A DNA stretch of 64,000 nt from Martinezella tropici (GTDB lineage: Bacteria > Pseudomonadota > Alphaproteobacteria > Rhizobiales > Rhizobiaceae), in NCBI RefSeq assembly GCF_003287875.1, contig NZ_QMKK01000054.1, positions 310,001 to 374,000 on the forward strand, written 5' to 3'. Each line of letters starts with the position of its first letter. The first letter of the stretch is position 1. Below are positions 43,588 to 52,608 of this stretch, piece by piece. The position numbers and the translations under genes were made by a program. The notes under the pieces were generated by a model. The model saw nothing but the letters and a program-made list of their open reading frames with translations. It ran no database searches and was not told where the DNA came from.

Positions 43588-44484
43588 TCAGGGCAGTAGA
43601 CTGCGCTGCTGGCTTTGACGCTGGGCTTCCTGTGCGGCCTTGAGCTGTGCCTTAGTATACATCAGCGCATGTTCGGCAAGGTCGCGTCCGTCGTCCCAAA
43701 GATTGCGCCAGATGCCGAGAATGCCTTCGAGCGGCTGGCCGACGACGCGGGAGGAGAAGGATTCGAAGGTGATGGGCCCCTTGTAGCCAGAGCGTACCAA
43801 AGCCCTGAAGACGCCGGCAAGATCGATCGTGCCAGAGCCCATATAGCCGCGATGGGAATCGCCGGTGTGGAAGTAGCCGAGATGATCGCCGGTTTCGAGG
43901 ATGGCGGCCTGAATATCGGATTCCTCGATGTTCATGTGGTAGACGTCCAGATGCACTTTCACATTCGGCATGGCGATGCGCTTGCACATTTCCACGCCTT
44001 GGGCGGCCGTGTTGAGCACATTGGATTCGTAACGGTTGACCACTTCCAGAACGAGCGTGATGTTGCTTTTTGCCGCCGTTTCGGCTACCTGACGCAGAAT
44101 GTCGACCGATTGTGCGACGCCGGCAGCCGTCGTCGGCTCGGTATATTTACCGAAGGCCGAGTGCAGGATGCCGCCGATATATTCGCCGCCGCAATCACGG
44201 CAGACAGCGATCGCCTGTTCCAGCTTTTCCTTGCCGCGCCGACCCTTCTCCTTGTCGCCGCTTGAAATGTCGCTGTCGAAATCGAGGCCGAGCGAGAAAT
44301 TGATGCCGATGCCGCTTTTTTCCAGTTGGTGGCGTGTGAATTCAGGATCGATCAGGCTGGGATCGAGCGCCGGCGCCTCGATGAAATCATAGCCTACCTC
44401 GGCGCTCTTTGCGATCGCGCGGGCGCATTCGTCGCGGCTCCAGCCAGCCTCCCAGACCAGCGCGTGAACTCCCAGCTTGTTCAT
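43588..44484 (-). CDS. D-tagatose/D-psicose 3-epimerase-like isomerase of the second sugar locus
   Basis: A 298-residue TIM-barrel ketose epimerase, paralogous to the one at 34684. The metal ligands fall at exactly the same numbers: E147 in LEVVNRYE, D180 in HLDVYHMNIEE, H206 in YFHTGDS and E241 in TFESFS. The ATG at 44484 has GGAGGACGATC before it; the longer frame to 44532 is not supported. It is divergent from the LacI regulator and importer genes and presumably acts on the imported sugar or its ketose before phosphorylation by the kinase at 50448. Confidence 0.86.
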   Translation of the reverse strand: MNKLGVHALVWEAGWSRDECARAIAKSAEVGYDFIEAPALDPSLIDPEFTRHQLEKSGIGINFSLGLDFDSDISSGDKEKGRRGKEKLEQAIAVCRDCGGEYIGGILHSAFGKYTEPTTAAGVAQSVDILRQVAETAAKSNITLVLEVVNRYESNVLNTAAQGVEMCKRIAMPNVKVHLDVYHMNIEESDIQAAILETGDHLGYFHTGDSHRGYMGSGTIDLAGVFRALVRSGYKGPITFESFSSRVVGQPLEGILGIWRNLWDDGRDLAEHALMYTKAQLKAAQEAQRQSQQRSLLP

Positions 44485-44540
44485 GATCGTCCTCCCGGTT
44501 TCGTGTATGCAAAACAAATTGCTGCAATGCAAAAGAAATG

Positions 44541-44613
44541 AATCGTTTTATACTTGAAAACGTTCACATTGACATCGCACCTATACAGGTATAGCTTACA
44601 ATAAAACGTTTCA
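44541..44613. promoter_or_regulatory. LacI-type operator cluster between the epimerase and the LacI regulator
   Basis: Two AACGTT-centred sites, TGAAAACGTTCA at 44555-44566 and TAAAACGTTTCA at 44602-44613, lie in the divergent gap, with a half-site near 44543 (ATCGTTTTA). They match the usual LacI-family pattern and lie between the divergent starts at 44484 and 44663. Autoregulation plus control of the epimerase is the natural reading. Confidence 0.6.
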
Positions 44614-44662
44614 CCAGAATTTTCGCAATATCAATCGGAGATTGGTCGTGGAGGAGGGGAAA

Positions 44663-45733
44663 GTGTCGAAATCGCGAACTCCCTCCATCAAGATGGTGGC
44701 CGACAGGGCCGGCGTTTCGGTAGCAACCGTCTCGAATGTCCTCAATGGCAAGCCCACGGTCTCTCCGGACTTTGCCCGGCGCGTGAACGATGCGGTGCGT
44801 GAGCTCGGCTACGTCGTCGATCTCGGCGCGTCGCGGCTGCGTTCGCGCAAGACCCAGCTTGTCGGCGTCGTCGTGCCGGATCTGACCAATCCGATGTTTG
44901 CCTCCTTCGTCTCCACGCTGGAACATCTGGCGCGCCTGGACGATTACGATCTGGTCGTCGTGTCGGCACGCAACGACACCGAGGAGGAGGCCGACCGCCT
45001 GCGCAAGATTCGTGCCTGGCGCCCGGCCGGTCTGATCGTCATTCCCTGCGACGGCGCCTTTGCCGAGCGGTTGCCGACGGGCTTTTTCGCGCCGGTCGTC
45101 CTTGCCGACCGCATACCGGATGCGGCTGGGTTCGATCTCATTGCGGTCGATAACGGTCCGGCCGCCGGCGCGATCGCAGCCCATCTCGATGGACGGGGTT
45201 ATCGCGATTGTCTGATTGTCGGCAGCAGCCTTTCAATCAGCAATGTGCGCGAACGCTGGGAGGGCGTGCAGGCGGCAGCCAGGCGCATGCATGTCGAAAT
45301 GCTGGAGATCGGCATCGATGATGCCAACGGCGCGCAGCGTCTCGAAGAGCGGCTTCGCTGTCGTCCGCTGCCCGGCGCGCTGTTTTCGCTCGACCACGGC
45401 ACGACGCTCCTGACTTATCGCGCCATGGCGGAGATCGGACTTTCGGTGCCCGGGGATCTCGCTTTTGCGAGCTTTGACGATATGGAATGGATGCAGCTGG
45501 TCGCACCCGGCATCACGGCCGTGCGCCAGCCTATCGAGGAAATGGCCGAACAGGCCTGGGCGCTGCTCTTGCGGCGCATGACCGGCTCTGCCGGAAAACC
45601 GGTTACACGGCGCCTGCGCTGCGCCATCGAGATCCGCGGCTCGACGCTGCGGAGCCCGCTTGAGGAGGCGGGTAACACGAAACTGGGAGGAGAAAAATGG
45701 AAGTTACAAGACGAACCATACTCACCGGAATAG
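44663..45733 (+). CDS. LacI-family regulator of the second sugar locus
   Basis: Repressor with an N-terminal helix-turn-helix (SIKMVADRAGVSVATVSNVL) and a periplasmic-binding-like sugar domain starting LVGVVVPDLTNPMFASFVST. The GTG at 44663 has GGAGGGG six bases before it and gives 356 residues; a TTG at 44642 lacks a site. Its last 37 bases overlap the start of the binding-protein gene in another frame. AACGTT operators at 44541-44613 lie just upstream. The inducer is probably the imported sugar or its phosphate. Confidence 0.9.
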   Translation: MSKSRTPSIKMVADRAGVSVATVSNVLNGKPTVSPDFARRVNDAVRELGYVVDLGASRLRSRKTQLVGVVVPDLTNPMFASFVSTLEHLARLDDYDLVVVSARNDTEEEADRLRKIRAWRPAGLIVIPCDGAFAERLPTGFFAPVVLADRIPDAAGFDLIAVDNGPAAGAIAAHLDGRGYRDCLIVGSSLSISNVRERWEGVQAAARRMHVEMLEIGIDDANGAQRLEERLRCRPLPGALFSLDHGTTLLTYRAMAEIGLSVPGDLAFASFDDMEWMQLVAPGITAVRQPIEEMAEQAWALLLRRMTGSAGKPVTRRLRCAIEIRGSTLRSPLEEAGNTKLGGEKWKLQDEPYSPE

Positions 45734-46704
45734 GCGGCGCCGTCGTCGCCGGGACGCTCGGCGCTACGATCGGGGTTGCCCAGGCGGCCGAGCCGCAGGT
45801 CGGCGTCGTCGTCAAGATCGGCGGTATTCCCTGGTTCAATGCCATGGAAGTCGGCATCAAGAAGGCTGCACCGGAATTCAAGGCGAATGCCTGGATGGTC
45901 GGACCGACGCAGGCGGATGCCGCCCAGCAGGTCCGCGCGATCGAGGATCTGATTGCCCGCAAGGTCGCCGTCATCGGCATCGTTCCGAATGATTCCGCCG
46001 CACTCGATCCCGTTCTCGGCAGGGCGAGGGCAGCCGGCATCAAGGTACTGGCCCACGAAGGTCCGAGCCAGAAGGAAGCGGATTGGGACTTTGAACTGAC
46101 GACCATCGAGGGCTACGGCCAGGCGCATATGGACCTGCTGGCGAAGCAGATGGGCGAGGAAGGTAAATACATCGTCTATGTCGGTTCGCTGACGGTTCCG
46201 CTGCATAATGCCTGGGCGGATGCGGCGATCGCCTATCAGAAGCAGAAATATCCAAAGATGCAGATGCTCGGCGACCGCTTCGGCGTGGCCGAGAGCCTGG
46301 ATGAAAGCATCAAGACCACGCAGGATCAGCTGCGTGCGCATCCGGACCTCAAGGGTATCCTGACATTCGGCTCGCAGGGGCCGATCGGTGCGGCGCGCGT
46401 TCTCGACGATCGCGAAAAGGCGAAGTCGATCGTGCTGGTCGGCGGCTTCTCGCCGGGGCAGGGCGTCAAATACGTCAAGTCCGGCACGATCCGCGGCGGC
46501 TTCATCTGGAATCCGATGACGGCAGGCGAAATCTTCGTCCAGCTTGCCTCCCTGCTCGCCGCCGGCAAGGAGCCGACCGACAATATGGAGCTGACCGGCG
46601 TCGGCAAGGTCCGCGTCTATCCGGACAAGAAGCTCATCCAGGCCCAGAAGCTGGAGTCGCTCGATAAGGAGAATATCGACCGGCTCGTAGCGCTTGGTCT
46701 CTAA
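45697..46704 (+). CDS. Ribose-type sugar-binding protein with twin-arginine leader
   Basis: Periplasmic binding protein of a CUT2-type importer, 335 residues. Residues 1-30 look like a Tat signal (TRRTILTG, hydrophobic core, cleavage near AQA), which is unusual for sugar-binding proteins in general but known in rhizobia. The mature part begins EPQVGVVVKIGGIPWFNAME and follows the RbsB/LsrB/RhaS pattern with AIEDLIARKVAVIGIVPND. GGAGGAG lies upstream of the ATG even though this start lies inside the 3' end of the LacI gene. It precedes the ATPase and two permease genes. Confidence 0.9.
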   Translation: MEVTRRTILTGIGGAVVAGTLGATIGVAQAAEPQVGVVVKIGGIPWFNAMEVGIKKAAPEFKANAWMVGPTQADAAQQVRAIEDLIARKVAVIGIVPNDSAALDPVLGRARAAGIKVLAHEGPSQKEADWDFELTTIEGYGQAHMDLLAKQMGEEGKYIVYVGSLTVPLHNAWADAAIAYQKQKYPKMQMLGDRFGVAESLDESIKTTQDQLRAHPDLKGILTFGSQGPIGAARVLDDREKAKSIVLVGGFSPGQGVKYVKSGTIRGGFIWNPMTAGEIFVQLASLLAAGKEPTDNMELTGVGKVRVYPDKKLIQAQKLESLDKENIDRLVALGL

Positions 46705-46801
46705 AGCATTTCCAGGAAAAGTGCGCAGCGGTTTTCCGTTCGGAATGCGTAAGAAACCAAGAGGATAGAGCTTTTCCGCAATTCGAAGAAAAGCGGAAAA
46801 G
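46705..46801. repeat. Rhizobial palindromic repeat in the binding protein-ATPase gap
   Basis: The gap begins AGCATTTCCAGGAAAAGTG and continues GCGGTTTTCCG, the kind of interspersed palindrome common in Rhizobium intergenic regions. It ends in a perfect nine-base hairpin, CTTTTCCGC at 46771-46779 with GCGGAAAAG at 46793-46801. It may lower expression of the downstream ATPase relative to the binding protein. Confidence 0.55.
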
Positions 46802-46879
46802 TTCTGGCTGTTCCTCCCGAGGGCCGGCGGTTGGCGTGGATGCCGCCGCCGGCCAACCCATCCCAATCGGAGTGGATCG

Positions 46880-48373
46880 ATGAGCGATGATATTCCGTTT
46901 CTACGATTGACCGGGCTGTCCAAGCGGTTCGGGGGCGTGCGCGCATTGGAAGAGGTCGACTGGGACGTGCGGCCCGGCGAAATCCATTGCCTTGTCGGTG
47001 AAAACGGCTGCGGCAAGTCGACACTCATCAAAACGGTGGCCGGCGTGCACCCGCCCACCGCAGGCATGATCGAGATCGAAGGCAAGCCGGTTCTGCCGCT
47101 GGATCCGGCCGGCGCCAAAGCTTTGGGAATCCAGGTGATCTTTCAGGATCTGTCGCTGTTTCCCAACCTGTCCGTTGTCGAAAACATCGCCATCGAGAGC
47201 CATCTCGATCGACTTGTAAAGCCGGTCAACTGGCGGCAGATGCGCGACAAGGCCGGCACCGTGCTGGCAAGGCTCGGCTTTGCGCTCGACCTCGATCTGG
47301 TGGTGTCCGATCTCTCGGTGGCCGAGCGCCAGATCGTAGCCATCGCGCGCGGCCTTGCCGCCGAGGCGCGGCTGATCTTTATGGACGAGCCGACGGCGTC
47401 GCTGACGCGCGCGGAGGTCGACCGTCTGCTTGATATTGTCGGACGGCTCAAGGCCGATGGCATAGCTGTCGTCTTCGTCTCCCACCGGCTCGACGAGGTG
47501 GTCGAGATTGCCGAGCGCGTCACCGTGATGCGTGACGGCCGCAAGGTCGGCACCTGGCCTGCCGATCAGATGAACGAGAAGAAGATCGCGCATCTGATGA
47601 CCGGGCTCGATATCGATCATGCGATCGTCGCCCGCGACATGGGCGAAGCGCAGCCTGTCCTCGAGGTCAGCGGCTTGTCGCGCCGCGGTGAGTTCGCCGA
47701 TATCGATTTCACTCTTCACCGCGGCGAGGTGCTCGGCATCTCCGGATTGCTGGGATCGGGGCGCACCGAACTGGCATTGACGCTGTTCGGAATGCATCGT
47801 GCCGAAAGCGGCAGCATCCGCCTCGAGGGCGCACAGCTTACGCTTCGCTCCAATCGTGACGCGGTGCGTGCCGGCATCGCCTATGTCTCCGAGGATCGTC
47901 TGAGCCTCGGCGTCATCCTGCAGCAGTCGATCGGCGACAACATCATGCTTGCAGTCATGAGGGGCATGACAAACCAGCTGGGGCTTATTCCCGACAGGAC
48001 ACGCAGGCAGCTTGCCGAAGATTGGGTGAAGCGGCTCGCCATCAAGGTCCCTTCCACCGATCGTGCCGTACAGACGCTTTCAGGCGGCAATCAGCAGCGG
48101 GTCGTTTTGGCAAAATGGCTCGCCACGCGGCCGAAGGTTCTGATCCTCGATTCCCCGACCGTCGGCGTCGATATCAAGAACAAGCAGGGCATCTACGACG
48201 TGGTGGCCGATCTCGCCCGCCAGGGCGTCGCCATCATCCTCATCTCCGATGAAGTGTCCGAGCTGTTTGCGACCTGCGACCGCATCCTGCACATGCGCGC
48301 CGGCCGCATCGTCGGCGAAGCGGTGCCCGGAAACGTCAGCGAGGCCGATATGAAGGAGCGCATCTATGCATGA
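46880..48373 (+). CDS. Ribose-type ABC importer ATPase with two nucleotide-binding domains
   Basis: A 497-residue RbsA/XylG-type protein with two fused ATPase domains. The first has Walker A K46 in GENGCGKST, Walker B in LIFMDEPTASLT and a full Q-loop. The second has a degenerate P-loop, GLLGSGRTE near residue 291, and the signature LSGGNQQRVVLAKWL. This asymmetry is normal in the family. The stop overlaps the next permease gene by eight bases. It powers two different permease subunits encoded downstream. Confidence 0.93.
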   Translation: MSDDIPFLRLTGLSKRFGGVRALEEVDWDVRPGEIHCLVGENGCGKSTLIKTVAGVHPPTAGMIEIEGKPVLPLDPAGAKALGIQVIFQDLSLFPNLSVVENIAIESHLDRLVKPVNWRQMRDKAGTVLARLGFALDLDLVVSDLSVAERQIVAIARGLAAEARLIFMDEPTASLTRAEVDRLLDIVGRLKADGIAVVFVSHRLDEVVEIAERVTVMRDGRKVGTWPADQMNEKKIAHLMTGLDIDHAIVARDMGEAQPVLEVSGLSRRGEFADIDFTLHRGEVLGISGLLGSGRTELALTLFGMHRAESGSIRLEGAQLTLRSNRDAVRAGIAYVSEDRLSLGVILQQSIGDNIMLAVMRGMTNQLGLIPDRTRRQLAEDWVKRLAIKVPSTDRAVQTLSGGNQQRVVLAKWLATRPKVLILDSPTVGVDIKNKQGIYDVVADLARQGVAIILISDEVSELFATCDRILHMRAGRIVGEAVPGNVSEADMKERIYA

Positions 48374-49400
48374 GCACAGCAAGACGGTCGGATCATCCTT
48401 CGTCGCGCAATTGAAGCGCCGCCCCGAAACATGGCTGCTGGCCGTTATTGTTCTGGTGATGCTCGTCTTCTCGTTGACGGCGCGAGATTTTCTGACGCTC
48501 GCCAATCTCATCGACCTCCTTGAAACCTATTCCGTGCAGGCGATCATGGCGATGGGGCTTTTCGTCGTGCTGGTTTCGGGCGGCATCGACATCTCCTTCG
48601 CCGCAACCGCCTCAGTGGCGCAATATTGCGCGGCATTGCTGGCAACGCAGTTCGGCTATTCCGCACCCGCCGTCATTGTCTGCGGCCTGGCGATCGGTGT
48701 CGGCCTCGGCTGCCTGAATGCGCTGCTGGTCCACTACGTGCGCATCACGTCGATCATCGCCACGATCGCCATGATGAGCGTCAGCTTTTCATTGCTGATG
48801 TATTTCTCCGGCGGCAAATCGATCTACACGTTGCCGGATTGGTGGACGAACCGTATCGTGTTCTGGCGCATGGAGACGGCATCGGGCGATATCGTCCGCC
48901 TGACGCTGCCGATCGTCGCCATGGTGGTGGTGACGCTGTTCACCTGGGCATGGATGACGCGGTCTTCGGTCGGCCGTCAGCTCTATGCCATGGGCGGCAA
49001 TGGCGAGGCGGCACGACGGATCGGCATGAATATCGGCCGCCTGCAATTCGTCGCCTACGGCTATCTCGGATTGATGGCGGCGATCGCGGGCCTCCTGCAG
49101 GCCCACCGGGTCGGCGAAAGCGTGCCCAATGCCATGTACAATACCGAACTTGCGGTATTGTCCGCCGCGGTGCTCGGCGGCGCCAGCCTGACGGGCGGCA
49201 TCGGTACCGTGCCCGGCGTGCTGCTCGGCATCGTTCTGCTGGCCGTCCTGCAGAACGGGCTCAACCTGCTCGGCGTCTCCTCTTATTTCTTCCAGATCGT
49301 CATCGGCATCACCATCCTGGTTTCGACGTCGATCACCGTGATCAGCTCGCGTCCGGGCCGCCGCCATCGCATCATCGCAGGAGCGTCGTCCAATGGCTGA
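48366..49400 (+). CDS. Ribose-type ABC permease, first of two
   Basis: A 344-residue RbsC-family permease with eight to ten hydrophobic helices. It has the family's VVLVSGGIDISF motif near residues 67-78, GNGEAARRIGMN and VLGGASLTGGIGTV near the C-terminus. It overlaps the ATPase gene at its start and the second permease gene at its end, so all are co-translated. Two unlike permeases suggest a heterodimeric channel, as in the autoinducer-2 and rhamnose importers. Confidence 0.93.
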   Translation: MHEHSKTVGSSFVAQLKRRPETWLLAVIVLVMLVFSLTARDFLTLANLIDLLETYSVQAIMAMGLFVVLVSGGIDISFAATASVAQYCAALLATQFGYSAPAVIVCGLAIGVGLGCLNALLVHYVRITSIIATIAMMSVSFSLLMYFSGGKSIYTLPDWWTNRIVFWRMETASGDIVRLTLPIVAMVVVTLFTWAWMTRSSVGRQLYAMGGNGEAARRIGMNIGRLQFVAYGYLGLMAAIAGLLQAHRVGESVPNAMYNTELAVLSAAVLGGASLTGGIGTVPGVLLGIVLLAVLQNGLNLLGVSSYFFQIVIGITILVSTSITVISSRPGRRHRIIAGASSNG

Positions 49401-50451
49401 GCACCCGCTTCTCTATAATCTCAACAGCGGCCTTGCGGATCTGATGGCGCGCGTGCGGACGGGCATTCCCGGTGCGCATACCGGGCTGGTCGTCCTGCTG
49501 ATCCTTCTCGTCGCCGGCTTCTCGCTATTCATTCCGAATTTTGCTTCGATCGGCACGTTGCAGTCCTTCATGTACCAGCTGCCGCTGCTCGGACTATTGT
49601 CTCTGGCGATGATGGCGCCGCTGATAACGGGCGGGCTCAATCTGGCGATCATCGCCACGACGAACCAATGCGCGCTGCTGATGGCCTTCACCATGCAGAG
49701 CCTGATCACGCCTGACAGCGGCACCGGGACGGCAATTGCCGTGATCGCCCTGGCACTTGTTGCCGGTCTCGCATTGTGCCTGCTTATCGGCTTCGTCACC
49801 GGTCTGCTCATCGCCTATACCGGTGTCCATCCGATCCTGATCACGCTCGGCACGAAATCGCTGATCGACGGGATCAGCATCTATCTCACGCGCGGCATGG
49901 CACTTTCAGGCATACCGGACGGTTTCAGCCGTATCGGCACGGCCACAATTATCGGCGTGCCGATGATCTTCCTGCTGCTGATCGTTGTGGCCGTCATCGT
50001 CAGCCTCATATTGCGGCGTACCGCCTTCGGCGTCGCCTGCGCCATGATCGGTTCCAATATTGAAGCCGCGCGCTATTCGGCGATCGACACGCGCCGGGTG
50101 CTGGTCGGCGTTTATGTCATGTCGAGCCTCATCTGCTTCTTCGCCGCCTTGGTCATGCTGGCGACCTTCAATTCGGCAAGCGCGGATTATGCGCAATCCT
50201 ATCTGCTGGTGACGATCCTTGCGGCCGTGCTGGGCGGCGTCGATCCATTCGGCGGCTTCGGCACGGCCGGCGGGTTGATGCTGGCGCTGGCGATCCTGCA
50301 GGTCATCTCCTCGGGCTTCAACCAGTTCGGCCTCAGCAACTATCTGACGGTCGCGATATGGGGCGGCATTCTCATCTTCGTCGCCATGGTTCAGACGGTA
50401 CGGCCCTATCTCATGGGGCTGCTGCCAACACGTTTTGTCGGTCCGAAATGA
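49393..50451 (+). CDS. Ribose-type ABC permease, second of two
   Basis: A 352-residue RbsC-family permease, clearly different from its neighbour. It has MAPLITGGLNLAI in place of the usual GIDLS motif, the GTKSLIDGISIYLT stretch, and VLGGVDPFGGFGTAGG near the end. About nine hydrophobic helices are visible. Its stop overlaps the kinase start (ATGA), so it is tightly coupled to the catabolic genes. Confidence 0.92.
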   Translation: MAEHPLLYNLNSGLADLMARVRTGIPGAHTGLVVLLILLVAGFSLFIPNFASIGTLQSFMYQLPLLGLLSLAMMAPLITGGLNLAIIATTNQCALLMAFTMQSLITPDSGTGTAIAVIALALVAGLALCLLIGFVTGLLIAYTGVHPILITLGTKSLIDGISIYLTRGMALSGIPDGFSRIGTATIIGVPMIFLLLIVVAVIVSLILRRTAFGVACAMIGSNIEAARYSAIDTRRVLVGVYVMSSLICFFAALVMLATFNSASADYAQSYLLVTILAAVLGGVDPFGGFGTAGGLMLALAILQVISSGFNQFGLSNYLTVAIWGGILIFVAMVQTVRPYLMGLLPTRFVGPK

Positions 50452-51836
50452 GCATCGTCGCGGTTTTCGACATCGGCAAGACGAATGTGAAGTTGTCGGC
50501 GGCAAGCGATGACGGTCGCGTGCTGGAGACGTTGTCGACGCCGAACAAGGTCAAGGACGGACCGCCTTATCGCCATCATGACCTTGATGAACTCGAAGCT
50601 TGGCTCATCGATAGCCTGGCTGTATTGGCCAAACGGCATGACATAGGCGCGATCGTCACCTGCGCGCATGGTTCCGGCGGCGTGCTGGTCGGCGGGCAGG
50701 GTGCGGCAATGCCGATGATCGACTACGAGCAGCCCATACCCGCCGATGTCGACGCCTGCTACAGGACGATCGTCGGCCCCTATCGCGAAAGGGCGAGCGC
50801 CATCATGTTGGGTGCGGCGCATCTAGCGCGACAAATGCTCTGGCAGGAAATGCACTGGCCAGAGACATTCGCGGCCGCCAGTGCCTATCTCGCCACCCCG
50901 CAATATTGGGCTTTTCGCCTGTCCGGGGTCTTGTCAAGCGAGGTTACGAGCCTCGCGGCGCAGTCGCATCTTTGGGCCTCGGCCGATGGGCGGCCGGCTA
51001 CGCTCGTCGAAAGCCGTGGCTGGCAGCGCCTCATGCCGCCGATGCGGCGCGCCTGGGAAACGCTTGGGCCTTTGAAGCCGGAGTTGGCCAGACGCTGCGG
51101 CCTGCAGGCAACGACGCGCATCCTATGCGGCGTGCATGACTCCTCGGCGAACTTCTACCGTTACCAGGCCGCCGATCTCTCCGATTTCATTGTGATTTCG
51201 ACGGGCACATGGATCGTCGCGCTCACGGATCGCCTCGGCGTCGATTTCGATGTCGAGTTACCCGGTCACTCCTGCAATGCCGATGTGTTCGGCAATCCGA
51301 TGCCCGGCATGCTCACCATGGGCGGGCGCGAATTTTCCGCCGTCGCCGCAAAGGCCTCAGGCCCAGCGTCGCTGCAGGCGGTGCGGAGGATCGTCGCCTC
51401 AGGCACTTTTGCGCTGCCGACCTTCGGCTCGGACGACGGGCTCTTTCCCGGCACGGCGGATCGCGGCCGTCTGCAAGGTCCGCTTGCGGAGGATGAGGAT
51501 GTCCGTTTCACGCTCGCCATGCTCTATTCGGCGCTGCTGACGGCAGCCTGCATCCGGGATTTGCCTCCCGCGGGAACGGTGGTGCTTGACGGCAACTTTG
51601 TCGTCGATCCTCTCTATGGCGCCGCCGTTGCGGCCCTTTTGCCCGAACGGCGGGTGCTTGTGAGCCGCAGCACGACCGGCACGGCGACAGGCGCTGCCAT
51701 GCTCGCCGCCCATGAGAAGCGCACTTCGCCGGTGCCACTCGCCGCCGAAGCGCCGGATATTTCCGACTTTCCCGAACTTTCATCCTATCAGCGCCGCTGG
51801 CAGGCGCTGATCAAGACCATGGAGCAAATATCGTGA
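50448..51836 (+). CDS. FGGY-family sugar kinase (L-fuculokinase/rhamnulokinase-like)
   Basis: Phosphorylates a ketose, probably at C1 because the next gene is an aldolase of the fuculose-phosphate type. The start at 50448 overlaps the permease stop and gives 462 residues. N-terminal VAVFDIGKTNVKLSA is the phosphate loop of the fold. CGVHDSSANFYRY carries the conserved aspartate of the hexokinase-like core, and VISTGTWIVAL and GNFVVDPLYGAAVAALLP are C-terminal ATP-site segments. Which ketose is used (fuculose, rhamnulose, or the product of the adjacent 3-epimerase) is not decidable here. Confidence 0.88.
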   Translation: MSIVAVFDIGKTNVKLSAASDDGRVLETLSTPNKVKDGPPYRHHDLDELEAWLIDSLAVLAKRHDIGAIVTCAHGSGGVLVGGQGAAMPMIDYEQPIPADVDACYRTIVGPYRERASAIMLGAAHLARQMLWQEMHWPETFAAASAYLATPQYWAFRLSGVLSSEVTSLAAQSHLWASADGRPATLVESRGWQRLMPPMRRAWETLGPLKPELARRCGLQATTRILCGVHDSSANFYRYQAADLSDFIVISTGTWIVALTDRLGVDFDVELPGHSCNADVFGNPMPGMLTMGGREFSAVAAKASGPASLQAVRRIVASGTFALPTFGSDDGLFPGTADRGRLQGPLAEDEDVRFTLAMLYSALLTAACIRDLPPAGTVVLDGNFVVDPLYGAAVAALLPERRVLVSRSTTGTATGAAMLAAHEKRTSPVPLAAEAPDISDFPELSSYQRRWQALIKTMEQIS

Positions 51837-52525
51837 CGACTTATGACGACAATGCCCTGCGCGAGGAAATGGTAGCGATCTGCCGCCGGATGAACGCGTC
51901 CGGCATCAACCAGGGAACGGCGGGCAACATGTCCGTGCGCAATCCCAAGGGTTTCCTGATCACGCCAACATCTCTCCCCTACGACGTGATGCAGCCGAAG
52001 GACCTGGTGCAGATGTATTTTGACGGCAGCTACGAGGGCGAACGCCGGCCGTCGTCGGAATGGCGCTTTCATCGCGATATCCTTGCCTCCCGCCAGGATA
52101 TCGAATGCGTTCTCCACTGCCACTCGGTCTATGCGACCACGCTCGCCGTGCACCACAAGACCATCCCCAGCTTCCACTACATGACCGGTGTCGCCGGAGG
52201 TACGACGATCCGCTGCGCGCGCTATGCTACCTTCGGCACCCAGGCGCTTTCGGATGCGGCCATCGAGGCGCTGCAGGACAGGCTCGCCTGCCTGCTCGGT
52301 CAGCATGGCCAGATCTCGCTCGGCACGACGCCGGCGGCAGCGCTTGCCCTTGCTATCGAGGTCGAAACCCTGTCGCGCCTTTATGTTCAGGCATTGACGC
52401 TCGGCGAGCCTCCCATTCTCGATGACGAGGAGATGGCGCGCGTCATCCAGCAGATGAAGAATATGAGCTATGGGATGGCGCCGGATCTGGGCGGCGTCAA
52501 CGATACGGCCAAACGCCGGCAATAG
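51833..52525 (+). CDS. Class II aldolase, L-fuculose-1-phosphate aldolase-like
   Basis: A zinc aldolase predicted to cleave a ketose-1-phosphate to DHAP and an aldehyde. The 230-residue protein has GNMSVRNPKGFLITPTSLPYD near residues 24-44, which includes the phosphate-binding GN. The metal site has two histidines in VLHCHSVYATTLAV and another in HGQISLG. The start is GTG overlapping the kinase stop (GTGA). It ends the operon. With the 3-epimerase and kinase it completes an import-epimerise-phosphorylate-cleave route. Confidence 0.87.
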   Translation: MTTYDDNALREEMVAICRRMNASGINQGTAGNMSVRNPKGFLITPTSLPYDVMQPKDLVQMYFDGSYEGERRPSSEWRFHRDILASRQDIECVLHCHSVYATTLAVHHKTIPSFHYMTGVAGGTTIRCARYATFGTQALSDAAIEALQDRLACLLGQHGQISLGTTPAAALALAIEVETLSRLYVQALTLGEPPILDDEEMARVIQQMKNMSYGMAPDLGGVNDTAKRRQ

Positions 52526-52568
52526 GGCCAACGCTCCAGATCTTCCAGACACGACGCCTTGATATATA

Positions 52569-52583
52569 TGCGACTGGGTCGCA
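52569..52583. promoter_or_regulatory. Palindrome upstream of parDE, probable autoregulatory site
   Basis: A perfect six-base inverted repeat (TGCGAC-TGG-GTCGCA) lies 25 bases before the antitoxin start. ParD antitoxins usually bind such sites; inferred. Confidence 0.5.
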
Positions 52584-52608
52584 CTTTAACGCTTGAAGGA
52601 GATAGCCA

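Noticed and set aside
45415..47118. A 567-codon minus-strand frame opposite the LacI regulator, binding protein and ATPase.
   Set aside because: It crosses three recognised genes and an intergenic repeat; no domain or ribosome site.
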